Shown: positions 45,474-57,360, counted from the stretch's first letter. The stretch is 64,000 nucleotides of DNA from Oegoconia quadripuncta (GCA_949316235.1 OX438744.1:28158278-28222277); one strand, 5' to 3'. Program-made: numbers and translations. Notes: generated by a model not told the origin, from the letters alone.

Positions 45474-47593
45474 CAGGGCGTCCCAAAGTTATGGGACATG
45501 AAGGGGAAGTACCTTAAATATCGTAGATAGTGAATTTTGCTCAAAGAAGACTTTATGTTATTTTTAAAAGTTAGTAATTCTGCATTCATAGATTTTCTAA
45601 AAATTATTTGCTTCGGCTGGGAATCGAACCGACTCAAATGTGAAAAAAAAAACACCCTACTTTTATGATGCCAATCGAAAGAATAGCTAAAAAATAATAA
45701 CTCTGCCTAAGTAACATAGTATTTTAAAAGAAAGGAACAACGTGAAATTAATCATTTTAATCAAATAAAAAACATACATGAAACTGCCGTAGTCAATTAA
45801 GTAGGTATTTTTTTGTAAATTAATTAATTAAATGCTCAAAATGTGATCCCTCTTGTCTTACGCAAATCGCCAATCTTTTAATGAGCCCGCTGCCTGTTGA
45901 TTTTCTAATCATTTTATGGTGAACACTCGATGTGATATGGCACAATTCTGTTTGCAACTCGCCTACGTTCTCGTATCGCTTTTTGTATAGCATATCTTTC
46001 ACGTATCCCCAAAAGAAGAAATCTAATGGTGTGAGGTCCGGGGATCTGGCCGGCCATCTAATCGGTCCATTTGTACCAATCCATGTAGGAAAACATTCAT
46101 TTAGAAAATCTGCTGCTCTCCGACTATTATGAGCCGGAGCTCCATCTTGTTGGAAAATTAAGTTTTCTTGCTCCGCCGCGGAATGGTTTCTTATCTTATC
46201 CCTTAAAATTTGAAGTATTCCTAAATACTTTTCTGTGTTCAAGGTTCCTTGGTAAAAATGGATTAAGAAAACCCGGTTTTTTAAAAGTCCGCACCAACAG
46301 TTGAGTGAAAAACGCACTTGGTTATTAGTTTCAGTCACTCGTAGGGGATTTTCTTTAGACCAAATACGATTATTGTTGCGGTTATACATACCGTTATTGC
46401 TAAAGTTAGATTCGTCTGTCCAAATAATATTATCCAAAAAATTTGGATCTTCGAGCAATCGTGCCTGGATATCAAGACAGAAATTTTTTCTCCTTTCTGT
46501 ATCGCCCGGAAGTAATTTTTGAACCAATCGTCCTTCAACATAACTCTTAAAACCGTGTTTTTTTAATACACGGTGTATTTTACTTTTTGAAACTCCAATT
46601 TCATGTTCTCCTTCTCTCACCGATGCTTTCGGAAAAGCCGAAAAGTAAATTAAAATACCAAGTTCTTCGTCGTTGATCGTATGGTTTTCTTGCTGTGGTT
46701 CTCTTGGGCGTTTATCGAAACGTCCCAGAGTTTTCAAATTGTTCACAAGCCTTTTCAAAACTTTACGAGACGGTATTTGTCTATCAGGATATTTTACGCC
46801 ATACCACCGCAAACTTCTAGAGATATCTTTATCGTTCAAAAAATATGCTTCCATTAGATCAAAACTTACTTGATATGCCATGTTCGCAATAAATTAACAC
46901 AATAACACTTGTGTAAGTGAATTGAGACTAAACAGATCAATATCCGAAAAACAAACGCTCGCACATACTGTTCCATTTTCAAATTTAAGAACAACATTTA
47001 AAAATATCACTTCTTTTTAAAATATCTTAAAAAGTATGCATTCAAACAAACGCTGTCATAAACTGTTCCATTTTCAAATTATAAATTATTTATTTTTGTT
47101 TTTAATTTGCCTTCTGTCTAGCTTACAGAGGACGTATTGAAATACAAGTTTTATCATTTCATCTACACGTGCACTTATAATAAGGAAAACTATGTTAGTA
47201 CCTATTTTATGAAGTGGGTACTTATTTACGAATAATCAATGCTATCTTTGGAATGATAATATCGCTACTTTTCGAACGTCGTCGGCAATAAATAACTTTC
47301 TTGAAATTTGACTCAATCATTTTATGTTGTTCCTTTCTTTTAAAATACTATGTTACTTAGGCAGAGTTATTATTTTTTAGCTATTCTTTCGATTGGCATC
47401 ATAAAAGTAGGGTGTTTTTTTTTTCACATTTAAGTCGGTTCGATTCCCAGCCGAAGCAAGTAATTTTTAGAAAATCTATGAATGCAGAATTACTAACTTT
47501 TAAAAATAACATAAAGTCTTCTTTGAGCAAAATTCACTATCTACGATATTTAAGGTACTTCCCCTTCATGTCCCATAACTTTGGGACGCCCTG
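45474..47593 (-). mobile_element. Tc1/mariner-type transposon, complete copy 2 (2,120 bp)
   Basis: Same length, ends and 268-bp inverted repeats as the copy at 18873-20992, in the opposite orientation and flanked by TA. The transposase frame is intact. Near-identity of the two copies points to recent movement or recent duplication; the flanking sequences are unrelated, which favours movement. Confidence 0.95.
45820..46881 (-). CDS. Tc1/mariner-type transposase, copy 2 (353 aa)
   Basis: Identical to the copy 1 protein except Phe at residues 134 and 264. D156, D246 and D287 are all present and the frame is complete from ATG (46881) to the stop (45820). The change I264F falls between the second and third catalytic Asp, so the two copies may differ in activity. 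Confidence 0.95.
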   Translation of the reverse strand: MAYQVSFDLMEAYFLNDKDISRSLRWYGVKYPDRQIPSRKVLKRLVNNLKTLGRFDKRPREPQQENHTINDEELGILIYFSAFPKASVREGEHEIGVSKSKIHRVLKKHGFKSYVEGRLVQKLLPGDTERRKNFCLDIQARLLEDPNFLDNIIWTDESNFSNNGMYNRNNNRIWSKENPLRVTETNNQVRFSLNCWCGLLKNRVFLIHFYQGTLNTEKYLGILQILRDKIRNHSAAEQENLIFQQDGAPAHNSRRAADFLNECFPTWIGTNGPIRWPARSPDLTPLDFFFWGYVKDMLYKKRYENVGELQTELCHITSSVHHKMIRKSTGSGLIKRLAICVRQEGSHFEHLIN

Positions 47594-47612
47594 TATAAGT
47601 ACTTCTTTAATT

Positions 47613-48530
47613 TTACCCATGAAATTGGAGATCATTTTTTTCGTTAATCATAATTAATGTACCAACTCCTACGATTCTATAGCTATTTCCAAATTTGTTT
47701 TTTATTTGGAAAATAGAATATATTTTCAAGGTTTCACATGAAATATTTTTTAATGTCTGAGCTAAATTCTAGGCGATCCTGCATTACAAAAACACTTGCC
47801 TGTCCTAGAGCCACAACAAACTTTCTTTTTCACTCCTTTAGTGTTCAAGCAGCCATGATGTGGAATAAACTGCCAAAATTAATTCAGGATAGCCCTTCAA
47901 TTGCAGTATTTAAGAAAAGGCTAAAAGAGCATTACCTCTCCCATCTTTCGTGATATTAGTATGTGTATGTAGGTTTATAGTACATATATATATATATATA
48001 TAGTATATATGTATATAATTAAATTATGTTATGTATATATTTCGCAGTAGGTATATGTAATATATTTAGTGTAAGTTTATTATTCAGTTATCTTTTCTTT
48101 TTTTTTATTTGTTTTATTATTCGTTATAGGATTTTTTCTTTTGCACACAATTTACTGCTAAACCCCAAATTTACTAAGTTTCCTATTTCAATGCTCAGGT
48201 TGGCTGGAAGAGATCTCTTAAAGAGATAAGTCCACCTTTGTACGTGACCTATTGTTTGTACTCTGTTATTGTAATATTTTGGTGCAATAAAGAATATAAA
48301 TTACATAATAAAAAAAACTTGAACACAGCTCTTTTCATGAGCTTCCCGTATTATTTCTTAGATTCGCAGAAACTTTTATAAAGCGGTTACTTTTAAAAAT
48401 AAACAGTGCCTATATTTAACTTAATGTTATCACTATCAGATTGGATTTGCCGTTCCCAAAAAAATTCAAAAATGTTTGTATGGAGAAAACAGTCTTAATG
48501 AAATTCTTCATACAAAACGCCAATTTCATA
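47613..48530. repeat. Unnamed dispersed repeat split by a LINE
   Basis: 47613-47766 and 48292-48530 together match, inverted, the continuous stretch 56768-57165 (for example AAGCGGTTACTTTTAAAAAT, GGAGAAAACAGTCTTAATGA). Confidence 0.82.
47767..48291 (+). pseudogene. LINE, 5'-truncated insertion with short target duplication
   Basis: Encodes AAMMWNKLPKLIQDSPSIAV then FKKRLKEHYLSHLS and a stop, then a 3' UTR with AGATCTCTTAAAGAGATAAG stem-loop and GCAATAAAGAATATAAATT. TAAATT is at both edges. No poly(A) tail. Confidence 0.8.
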
Positions 48531-48537
48531 GGTAAGG

Positions 48538-48673
48538 ACCTAATACTTATTATAAATGAAAACATCCATAACTCGGGTACACATGTCCATATTCATCACA
48601 CAAACGGGATTCGTACCCGCGACCATTTGGCACAATGGTCAGAGTTTCTAAACACTACACCAAACAGGTCGTC
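48538..48673 (-). mobile_element. SINE-2, truncated
   Basis: Reversed head and B-box part only, with a 12-base deletion after CACACAAAC. Confidence 0.78.
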
Positions 48674-48964
48674 TATAAGGGTTCCTTGCTGACTACGGAA
48701 CCATAAAAACGAAACCAATAAATAATCGCCTCGATAAAAATGGTGTATAATTTTGACGCTATCAAACTTAATATGATAAATTAGTGGACAATATGCGCAT
48801 CACGATGATGTAATAAACGGGTTCTAGACAGACCAAGACAAATTTTGACCAATAAATTATATGGCTATGTGTTTCCTTCCTTGTTTTAGTGGAGTCGCTG
48901 TGATATTACGTAAGCTTTGTTCATTATCCATCCAAAATAAAAGGATATAATGCCTGTTATTGTT

Positions 48965-49306
48965 TTTTTTTCTTTTTTTTTATGCACAACGGGTTGTTAC
49001 TTGACCTCAATCACACCTGATGTTAAGTGAAGACGAGGTCGAAAGTGGAAGCGTACTGACCCGGAAATCCCAACACATTTGGGGGACAGGCTATCTTATC
49101 TCTGACAACCGGAACACAACAATGCTATTAACATTGCTGCTTGACGGCAGATTTAGATAAGATGGTGGTAGCTAGCCAGGCGGACATTTAAAATGCCCTA
49201 CCACGAACCAAACCGAGTAGTTAAACATGTACCCCGCCAGGGATCGAACCCGCGACCTCCGAATCGTAAACTCGATGTTGTTTACATTGAGCCACGGAGG
49301 CGGTTA
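48965..49306 (-). mobile_element. SINE-1, full length
   Basis: T-rich tail at 48965-48980; reversed head GAGCCACGGAGGCGGTTAA at the right. Confidence 0.87.
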
Positions 49307-49332
49307 AAATTGTGTATGGATTGGACGAAAGC

Positions 49333-49461
49333 AGGACCCCGATTCTCGCGCATTTGACATTTCACTGTCGAGAGACACAAATAGATTTGTCACTTTCGCA
49401 CACGCATATAAGTGTGAAAGAGATAGATATACTAATGTCTATCGACATTGCAATCTCGAAC
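49333..49461. mobile_element. MITE-R copy 2
   Basis: GGACCCCGATTCTCGCG ... CATTTCACTGTCGAGAGACA with an inverted partner (TGTCTATCGACATTGCAATC). The right end is worn. Confidence 0.65.
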
Positions 49462-49694
49462 GCATTTATTCTACTATAGTCGTTAATTATCTAGTACCAA
49501 ACGATATGCAGAAATACTGCACATGCGAATGCCGCCATATTATTATTCTATTCTTATTAATTTTCGTATTCGTCTAGACTTATAAGTGATATAGTTGTGG
49601 CTGTAGGTGTGTATAGGTAGATAAATAAATAAATGACTAATTATAATCTATAATAGAAATCACTATGTCATACATGAGTGTCCGGTGATGACAA

Positions 49695-49844
49695 TGGTGT
49701 CGATTCGGATGTACACCAACTAAACTAAATTAAACTAAAACCAGTTAGAGTAATACTGTCTCTTTCTCCCTGGAACAGTACGATGCGACGGCACCACTCC
49801 AAAACTGGTTTTAGTTTAGTTGGTGGACATCCGAATCGACACCA
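49695..49844. mobile_element. MITE-Q copy 5
   Basis: Both termini complete; the left side carries the extra CTAAATTAAA also seen in copy 2. Confidence 0.85.
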
Positions 49845-49908
49845 TTGGTGTTTGTGACACCTGTAAATATAACTTTGTAACATTTTAGATAAATAAACAA
49901 ATACAAAC

Positions 49909-50061
49909 CATGCTTGTGTTACGGACACTAGATAACGGATAAACATACATAAATATTTATATACATTATCGTTTCACCACACGAATATTTACCCCTCACG
50001 GGATTCGAACACGCAACCGTTGGTTTCGCTGACTGGGTCCACTACACCAAGCGGTAGTCGT
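49909..50061 (-). mobile_element. SINE-3, truncated
   Basis: Lacks the tail; reversed head CACCAAGCGGTAGTCGTCG at the right. Confidence 0.7.
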
Positions 50062-50372
50062 CGTAAAAATATATCCTTCCAATAATCTAGCTGGGTAATG
50101 AAGTGCGGAAATAAACACCCTTTATCCTTCGAAGGGCATTCACATATGAAGTTACAAAAGCAACACATTACTGCTTGCAATATGCAATGTTGGGTAAACA
50201 TCATTACTGAATTCCACCTGTCCGCGAGCTAACCAAAATACGGTCAATGCCGAATGTGTCACACTAGCGACTGCCCGCGTGTTTGTCTGTTGTGTTTACA
50301 CTAGCCAGCAAATCGTACGAGCCTTTCAACCGATAAGGGTGAAATTTATATCGTGTAATTCCTGTTTACTTT

Positions 50373-50590
50373 GACGACCGGTAGTGGATTGTGGAGCAAG
50401 GTTGCGGGTTCGATCCCGCGAGGAGTAATGTTTGATTTATGAATACGAACATTTATACCCAAGTCATGGATGTTTATATAAATATTCATGTATATTTATC
50501 CTTTATCTAGTATTCATGCTTGGCTTGTATTATGGATACCAGATGGTCGATAAACTACACAAATATATTTTTTTTTGTAAATAATTACAT
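50373..50590 (+). mobile_element. SINE-3-like head joined to a SINE-2 scrap
   Basis: 50373-50518 has a shortened tRNA-like head and B box GGTTCGATCCC; 50515-50590 is a reversed piece of SINE-2 body (CTTGTATTATGGATACCAGA). Confidence 0.6.
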
Positions 50591-50728
50591 TTTGATTTTG
50601 GCGGCAACAAGATTTCTATTACGGCTAATGCCGTCTTTTGAAAGGCGTCAAAGTATGTTGGTCACACTCGCTATTCTCACTTCGTCAACACGATTATATT
50701 CCAAACAAAATCAATGATAAATAAATAA

Positions 50729-50880
50729 ATATCCTTAGGCATACACATAGCGCCATTTAGTTCCACAGTAAGCAACTATACTCTTATGTTGTGAATACTA
50801 GATGGTTGATATACTACATAAATACATTTTTTTGTAAATAAATACTTATTATGAATGAAAAACATCCATACATGAAAAAT
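50729..50880 (-). mobile_element. SINE-2, tail half
   Basis: ATATCCTTAGGCATACAC to AATGAAAAACATCCATAC; the head is missing. Confidence 0.75.
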
Positions 50881-52440
50881 GATGAACAACAATAATTTTC
50901 CATGCGCCAAGATATTCATTTGTTTTTTTTTATCAAATTAGTTTCCATTCGCAAGTCTGTAGTTGTCATGTTTCAGAGTAACCGTCTTATTTACGCTTTA
51001 TAAGCCTGTCGTTCATAAGGAAATGTTGTAATTAAAGAGAGTGACAAAACATCATTTAACTAAAACAGGCTTATAAAGCGTTTGTAAATTTTTATGAATA
51101 AGAGGGTATAAGAACAGTTCCATTTTTAAATTACACGTCAGATATGAGTTTTCATAGTAATTTTATTTTCGGTTTATAATGTTCGAATTTCGAAGCATGT
51201 TTGAGAATTACTGCAGCGTCCAGCAAAAGAGGCATTGATGGATGAACATGTAACTGTAGGCCAAGGCGAATATCGTACTTTTCTCAAATAATGCGCCGAA
51301 TTTCAAACTAAATAGTACCTACCTATGTAGAATGATTTTGGCGTCATACGGCTCTTGCCGCCTGTTGAATTTCATGTGTCAAATTTCATCATACTCACTT
51401 TCTTTGCTTGAACTCATTTTATCAAATTATCAACACGATTATTAAATTCCAAACAAAATCAATGACGAGCAAAAATCATTTTTACGCGCCAAAATATTCA
51501 TTTGTTTTTATTTACCAAACAGCTTTCTAATTATCAAATTAATGCTCAAACGAAGCATGTTAGAGAAAAGGTAATGAAGGTGACTTTCTATACTGTAGCT
51601 GACTACTGCTCCCTGATCCATGACTCATCGTGTTGCCACAAAGCAATAGGTAATATAGCTTTATGGAAGCTAAGTAGTTTTAAATTACAACGCTTAGTAC
51701 TTTTTGCTTATTAGATTGAACAAAATTTCCAAGAACCAGTGAAAATTTGAGACGTCAAGTTTGCGGAATAATAATTTACCTAGTGATGTTTATTATGAAT
51801 TGATCAGCTTAATTAATGTATTAATTTAGCTTGCAATTACTTTCTATAAATGTACTTTTAACCCTGAACGAAAAACGACGGGTGTTGTGTTTTTGAGGCT
51901 GTATAAATAAAATAAATAAAAGGTATTATATTATTTTTTCTTTTTTGTATTATAAATATTATAAAAAAGAAAAAAGCGTACATATAATCGAGAACCACAG
52001 CATTGTGATGAATGGGTAGGGACCCAGCAGTGTTGTGCTGATTTTCAGTCCCCCCTGCAGAGTAGTTGCTGCCACCAAATAAAGTATGGGCGACTTTCCA
52101 ATGGCTAACAATTTTTTTTTTAATGCTTGTTGGTGTAATCTTTGCCCAGAAGCAGGTATTTCAGTAAAGCATGGTCCGATTTTTTTTTTCGTTTGACCAC
52201 AATCTCACAATGGAAAGTGATGATGTGGCCGAAGGTGATGCGATGTCAGTAGATGCCTATTCAGCCTGCCCTTGAAGATTTGAGTGCGGTTTTTTTAATA
52301 TGAAAGAGTAAACGAGGGCCCCCCCCCCGGTCTTAGCCATGTTTTATGAAATTCGTTCAAACCGCTTCGAATGTAGTTTACTTTTGACGCAGTTGTTTGG
52401 TGTATTTGGATGCTATCACCTTTTAGTGATAAGGTCGTCA
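50881..52440. other. No gene recognised
   Basis: AT-rich. 52175-52290 resembles a reversed LINE 3' end (TTTGACCACAATCTCACAATG); 52395-52440 has the stem-loop TATCACCTTTTAGTGATAAG of the LINE 3' UTR family. Confidence 0.45.
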
Positions 52441-52448
52441 AATTGTAG

Positions 52449-52569
52449 GTCTACTATACGTCTACTATACGTCTACTCTACGTCTACTATACGTATACTC
52501 TACGTCTACTATACGTCTACTATACGTCTACTGCACGTCTACTCTACGTCTACTCTACGTCTACTCTAA
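52449..52569 (+). repeat. 11-bp minisatellite, about 11 units
   Basis: Unit GTCTACTATAC with CTCTAC and GCAC variants. It sits inside a LINE 3' UTR between its stem-loop and its GCAATAAAG end. Confidence 0.93.
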
Positions 52570-52680
52570 TTTTACCACTTTCTATAACTGTATTTTCTTT
52601 TCTGTTATGCAATAAAGAAGTGTATCGTAATAATATCACAGTTCTTTAGGGGTTTTCTAAATATTCATAGATACATAAAG

Positions 52681-53049
52681 TCACGCCTGTTTCCCGTAGC
52701 GGTAGGCAGAGACCACAGACTTCCACTTGCTACGATTCTGACACGCTTCTTTTGCTTCATTCAGTTTCTTAAAGATGTTCATACATGCTCGTCGGTTTAG
52801 GGTACTCTTAAATTGAATTTTCTTTAAGACGTCCCCGATTTCATCATGGTACGTTCGCTGTGGTCTTCCCCTCCCAACACTACCATCCACATTCGCATCG
52901 TATAACTCTTTCGTTAGTCTTCTTTCATTCATCCTCTCCACATGTCCAAACCATCTCAGCATACCTTTTTCAATCTTTGTCACTACGTCTTCTTTCACAC
53001 TGCTTAACTCCCCAATTACACTATTCCTGATTCTATCTTTCATAGTCAC
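52681..53049 (-). pseudogene. RTE-like LINE ORF2 C-terminus (122 codons open)
   Basis: Encodes GMLRWFGHVERMNERRLTKE, GRGRPQRTYHDEIGDVLKK and RSKWKSVVSAYRYGKQA then a stop. The motif order is that of the RTE/CR1-like ORF2 end. The frame is clean but only this end remains. Confidence 0.82.
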
Positions 53050-53117
53050 CCCATACCTCTAAATATTCAATTGTTTATAAACGCTTTATTGTACAAACGC
53101 GTAATAAAGAGTATTTG

Positions 53118-53192
53118 TATTGCATTGTACTGCACTGCAATGTACTGTACTGTACTGTACTGTACTGTACTGTACTGTATTGTATTGTACTT
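53118..53192 (+). repeat. 5-bp microsatellite (TGTAC)n
   Basis: TACTG/TATTG pentamer run. Confidence 0.9.
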
Positions 53193-53354
53193 TATAAAAT
53201 TTACAAAATTACAATAACTGATAACTAACTTAAAATTAAGTACAAAGCAGACTTTTCCCATAAAGGGATCCCTTCCGATCAACCTAGGTATTTGCCAAAG
53301 AACAGATTGACTGGGCTTATACAACTTATATTATTTCTACTGACATAACCTCTA

Positions 53355-53558
53355 ACTGATATTATAACCTGCGAAGGTTTGGATGTTTGTTTGTTTGATG
53401 CTTCATCACGACGAAACGAATGAACGGATTCAGTTGAAATTTGGTATATACGTAGAACCTACCCTGAATTACAACTTAGGATATTTTTGTGAATAGTTCA
53501 CACGGGATATACAAATTAAACATATCCACGCAGGCGAAGCCGCGGGCGGAAAGCTAGT
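53355..53558 (+). repeat. Helitron-like repeat with clear CTAG end
   Basis: Starts TGATATTATAACCTGCGAAG; ends GAAGCCGCGGGCGGAAAGCT AG. Confidence 0.6.
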
Positions 53559-53559
53559 A

Positions 53560-53870
53560 CGAAATAAAAATCCCAATAACTAATAGAGGTATCACTTTGG
53601 CATTGAGATATACGCGGTTTGCGCAACAGCGAAAAATTAATATGCGCATACAAATGAAGCAATTATTAAAACGTAATACATATATACCTACATTATTAAT
53701 ATTTAGATTTTCACGCACCATAACTCACCTGCCATTTGAGGTATCAATCGGTAAAAGGTAATCACATATAATTACCATCATATCATACTTAAGCTAGTAC
53801 AGTTGACAGCATATCAAACATAACACTTTTAACGTATAGGTACCGTCGTATAGGCACGCTACCGCAGCTC
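53560..53870. other. No gene recognised
   Basis: AT-rich sequence; nothing supported. Confidence 0.5.
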
Positions 53871-53873
53871 GGC

Positions 53874-54053
53874 TAAGGCTGCTCGCCCACGACCGACAAT
53901 CGGTGACCGATTTTTTGTGGGAGAAAAACGGAATGTACTGATTGCAATATTTAAACGCACACGTCCTACAAAAAGTCGGTCACAATATCGGTGACAAAAA
54001 AATCGGCTCGATTATCGGTCCTACAAAAAGTGAGTCGTGGGCGGGCAGCCTTA
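53874..54053. mobile_element. MITE-S (about 180 bp)
   Basis: Inverted ends TAAGGCTGCTCGCCCACGAC and GTCGTGGGCGGGCAGCCTTA with one mismatch; inside, CCTACAAAAAGTCGG and CCTACAAAAAGTGAG repeat. Confidence 0.82.
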
Positions 54054-54983
54054 AACTGGCAGTGTTACGCCGTGCGGACACAGGGTGTTAGTAAAAATTG
54101 ACAGTTTTATGGAGGTGACAGTTGAAATCATTTAGGATTTAAGCGAATCTTCAAAAAAAGAACTTTAATATCTCGGGGACTATACGAGTAAGATTTTGTA
54201 CTAAGATTTAGTTTTAAAATTTCCCTTATTTATACATCAATATTTATATAAACATCCAAGTAAAAGCAGGATCACTACCGACAAAACAATCGGTCGCCGA
54301 AAATTAAAGTTCTTTTGGAAAATTAAAATAATCTACACGAACGAAACTGCGGGCTGAAGCGAGCTATTAATGTTTAAAGACAAATAAAATGCAAAGTAAT
54401 GTGCACGTTACGTACATAGTAATTTCACGACTCGTATCACTTTTATGTATCTATTCAGTTACTGAAATAAATATTGACTTTTACATCCAATAAAGTATAC
54501 AATGCACTGCAAATATTATACATAATGGTTACAAAATAAGCTAGCTAACCACAAGGCTAGATAACTTTTCCGTTAGTATAACTAGGCTAACATAAATACT
54601 CTAGTATGTTGTGAGGAAACAGATTGCCTCATATAAAACTAGTAGTTAAAAACCCGGACCCAGAGGATAGCCCTGCGACACGCCACACGTGTTTATACAC
54701 CGCACGCAAGCGCCTTGACCCTGGCATGACAAATACAAGCAAGCATTGTTGGCAAAGACCTCTTCGGATCACAGACTTGAAGGAAAATTAATCACTAAAG
54801 AAACATACGGAAGCGAGATTCACTCATGGATTGCTGTTTCATTGTTTTTTTTTTTGTAATTAATCACCTTAGGTTAGAGAGATGAAAGATCATGTTAATC
54901 TAAGAATATACCAAGTATTCATATGATCGCGTCTTCAAATATTAGCAGTGTATTATGGAATTGGAAAGAAACTTTATAAAAAG
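54054..54983. other. No gene recognised
   Basis: AT-rich; no coding block or repeat boundary that I can support. Confidence 0.5.
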
Positions 54984-54985
54984 TG

Positions 54986-55332
54986 TTTTTTTTTATGCAC
55001 AACGGATTGGTACTTGACCTCAATCACACCTGATGTTAAGTGAAGATGAGGTCGAAAGTGGAAGGGTACTGAACCCAAATTGGAAAATGGAAACCCCAAC
55101 ACATTTGGGGGACTGGCTATCTTACCTCTGACAACCGGAACACAACAATGCTATTAACATTGCTGCTTGGCGGCAGATGTAGATAAGGTGGTGGTAGCTA
55201 GCCAGGCGGACATTTAAAATGCCCCACCACCAACCAAACCGAGTACTTAAACATGTACCCCGCTGGGGATCGAACGCGCGACCTCCGAATCGTAAACCCA
55301 ATGTTGTTTACATTGAGCCACGGAGCCGGTTA
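54986..55332 (-). mobile_element. SINE-1, full length with a small insertion
   Basis: ACTGAACCCAAATTGGAAAA replaces the usual ACTGACCCGG, adding about 14 bases. Reversed head CACGGAGCCGGTTAA. Confidence 0.86.
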
Positions 55333-55449
55333 AATTTACAGGCGGTTTTACGGGATATATGATTATTTAGGCGGTAAAAAGGTCCGGTGTTACCTGAATT
55401 CCAAGTCGTTGACTACGCTTATGTTATTTGCTTTTATATTGTAATATGT

Positions 55450-55560
55450 AATAGTAGCTTTCCCACTTGGCTTCGCCTGCGTGGAATACTTTATCGAAGA
55501 TATTATGTTTAATTTGTTTATGCCTGGTAATTGCTCACTTTATTAAAGCCCCGGCTACAA
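55450..55560 (-). repeat. Helitron-like repeat fragment
   Basis: GTAGCTTTCCCACTTGGCTT CGCCTGCG starts like the reversed CTAG end of the 53355 copy and decays after about 100 bases. Confidence 0.45.
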
Positions 55561-55659
55561 ATCATGGAAAATCTGAAAAGTCGTATGATTCCGAAGACAG
55601 GAAAAAGATCCAAATAGCGCGATCATCGCCACCAACTGTATTTTTTAGCATTAATTAGC

Positions 55660-55850
55660 TTTAATGCCCGCGGCTTCGCCTGCATAAATTTATTGCGGAA
55701 AGTAGTTTATCCCGCGGGAACTACTCACTTTATCTTTTTATAGGGTATATTCTACCTATATACCAAATTTCATACAAATCAGTTCATCCGTTTCGCCGTG
55801 ATTGAGTAACAAACATCCAAACTTTCACATTTATGATATTAGTTAGATTT
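55660..55850 (-). repeat. Helitron-like repeat, reversed
   Basis: CCCGCGGCTTCGCCTGCATA to ACATTTATGATATTAGTTAG. Confidence 0.55.
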
Positions 55851-55851
55851 T

Positions 55852-56120
55852 ATTTTTTACGCTAAACGGGTTAGTACTTGACCTCAATGACACCTGATGT
55901 TAAGTGAAGATGAGGTCAAAGGTGGAAGCGTGCTGACCCGGAAACCCCAACACATTTGGGGGACTGGCTATCTTATCTCTGACAACCGGAACACAACAAT
56001 GCTATTAACATTGCTGCTTGGCGGCAGATTTAGATAAGATGGTGGTAGCTAGAGCCAGGCGGACATTTAAAATGCCCTACCACCAACCAAACCGAGTACT
56101 TAAACATGTACCCCGCTGGG
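55852..56120 (-). mobile_element. SINE-1, head missing
   Basis: Stops at GTACCCCGCTGGG, inside the B-box region. Confidence 0.84.
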
Positions 56121-56205
56121 TAGATTACATGCTATCCAGAGCCATATAAAAATAAGAAATATTTAGGTGATTGGAAAGTCACTCCTCCTATTTTTGGTGA
56201 TAAAA

Positions 56206-56455
56206 ACTTTATAGACTCAGTAGCATCACTACTGAGTCTCTATCCATTCATCACAATAATTTATTGCAACTTTATAGACTCAGTAGCATAACTACCGAGT
56301 CTCTACCCATTCATCACAATAATTTATTACAACTTTATAGACTCAGTAGCATCACTCACTACTGAGTCTCTACCCATTCATCACAATTATTTATTACAAC
56401 TTTACAGACTCAGTAGCATCACTATTGAGTCTCTACCCATTCATCACAATAATTC
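56206..56455 (+). repeat. 63-67-bp tandem repeat, four units, each a hairpin
   Basis: Units start ACTTTATAGACTCAGTAGCA at about 56206, 56269, 56332 and 56399. Each holds the palindrome GACTCAGTAG...CTACTGAGTC around a 4-8 base loop. Confidence 0.93.
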
Positions 56456-56767
56456 ATTAAAAATTCCCACATAATTCCTATCCTCAGATATTATCTTTTG
56501 TAATTTCAAAATATTCACCTGGCTCCACTTATTGTTACTGCTCTGTATAGTTTTATTTAATTTTCTAAGTAACTTCTCAAAGACTGTATTGTAAATACAT
56601 GACTAAAGATAGAATGTTATTATTAAAATAATATCTAATACTCACAAAACGTAATTCTAACTAATTGTTATGAGAACTCTACGACGCTAAGCTTCAGCTC
56701 AGAAGGCATGCCGTAAGCTAGAAATATTAATTACGTCAGTATAAATTACTCGGTAATAATAGGTACC

Positions 56768-57165
56768 TATGAAATTGGCGTTTTGTATGAAGAATTTCAT
56801 TATGACTGTTTTCTCCATACAAACATTTTTGATTTTTTTTTTGGGAACGGCAAATACAAACTAAACTTGGTGTGTATTATCGGATAAAATTAGTTAAGTA
56901 TAGGTAGCGATAATTTTTAAAAGTAACCGCTTTATAAAAGTTTCTGCGAATCTAAGAAATGATTATGGGAAGCACATGAAAAGAGCTCTGTTCAAATTTT
57001 TTTATTATGTGATTTAGCCCAGAAATTAAAAAATATTTCATGCGAAACCTTGAAATAATATTCCATTTTCCAAATAAAAACCAAATTTGGATATAGCTTT
57101 GAAAATCGCAGGAATTGGTACATATGATTAACGAAGAAAAAAAACTCCAATTTCATAGACCCAAT
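56768..57165. repeat. Unnamed dispersed repeat, uninterrupted copy
   Basis: Inverted match to 47613-48530 without the LINE. Confidence 0.8.
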
Positions 57166-57360
57166 ATTTGCTTAAAGTTTAAACAGCAAGGGCTATTCGC
57201 ATATGTAAGCAAAACCTAATCCTTACGTTTTTCGTGTTCACACATACCTACACCGGTCCAAGATACCGGCAATATTGGTGAAAGTTTGGATTTGAAGTGT
57301 TTAGTTTGGTGCACTGAGACTACGGGATAGCGGTGAAATGGGAAGAAAGTGGACTATATT

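Noticed and set aside
56206..56455. CRISPR-like array
   Set aside because: Units are contiguous and similar throughout with no unique spacers, and the genome is eukaryotic.
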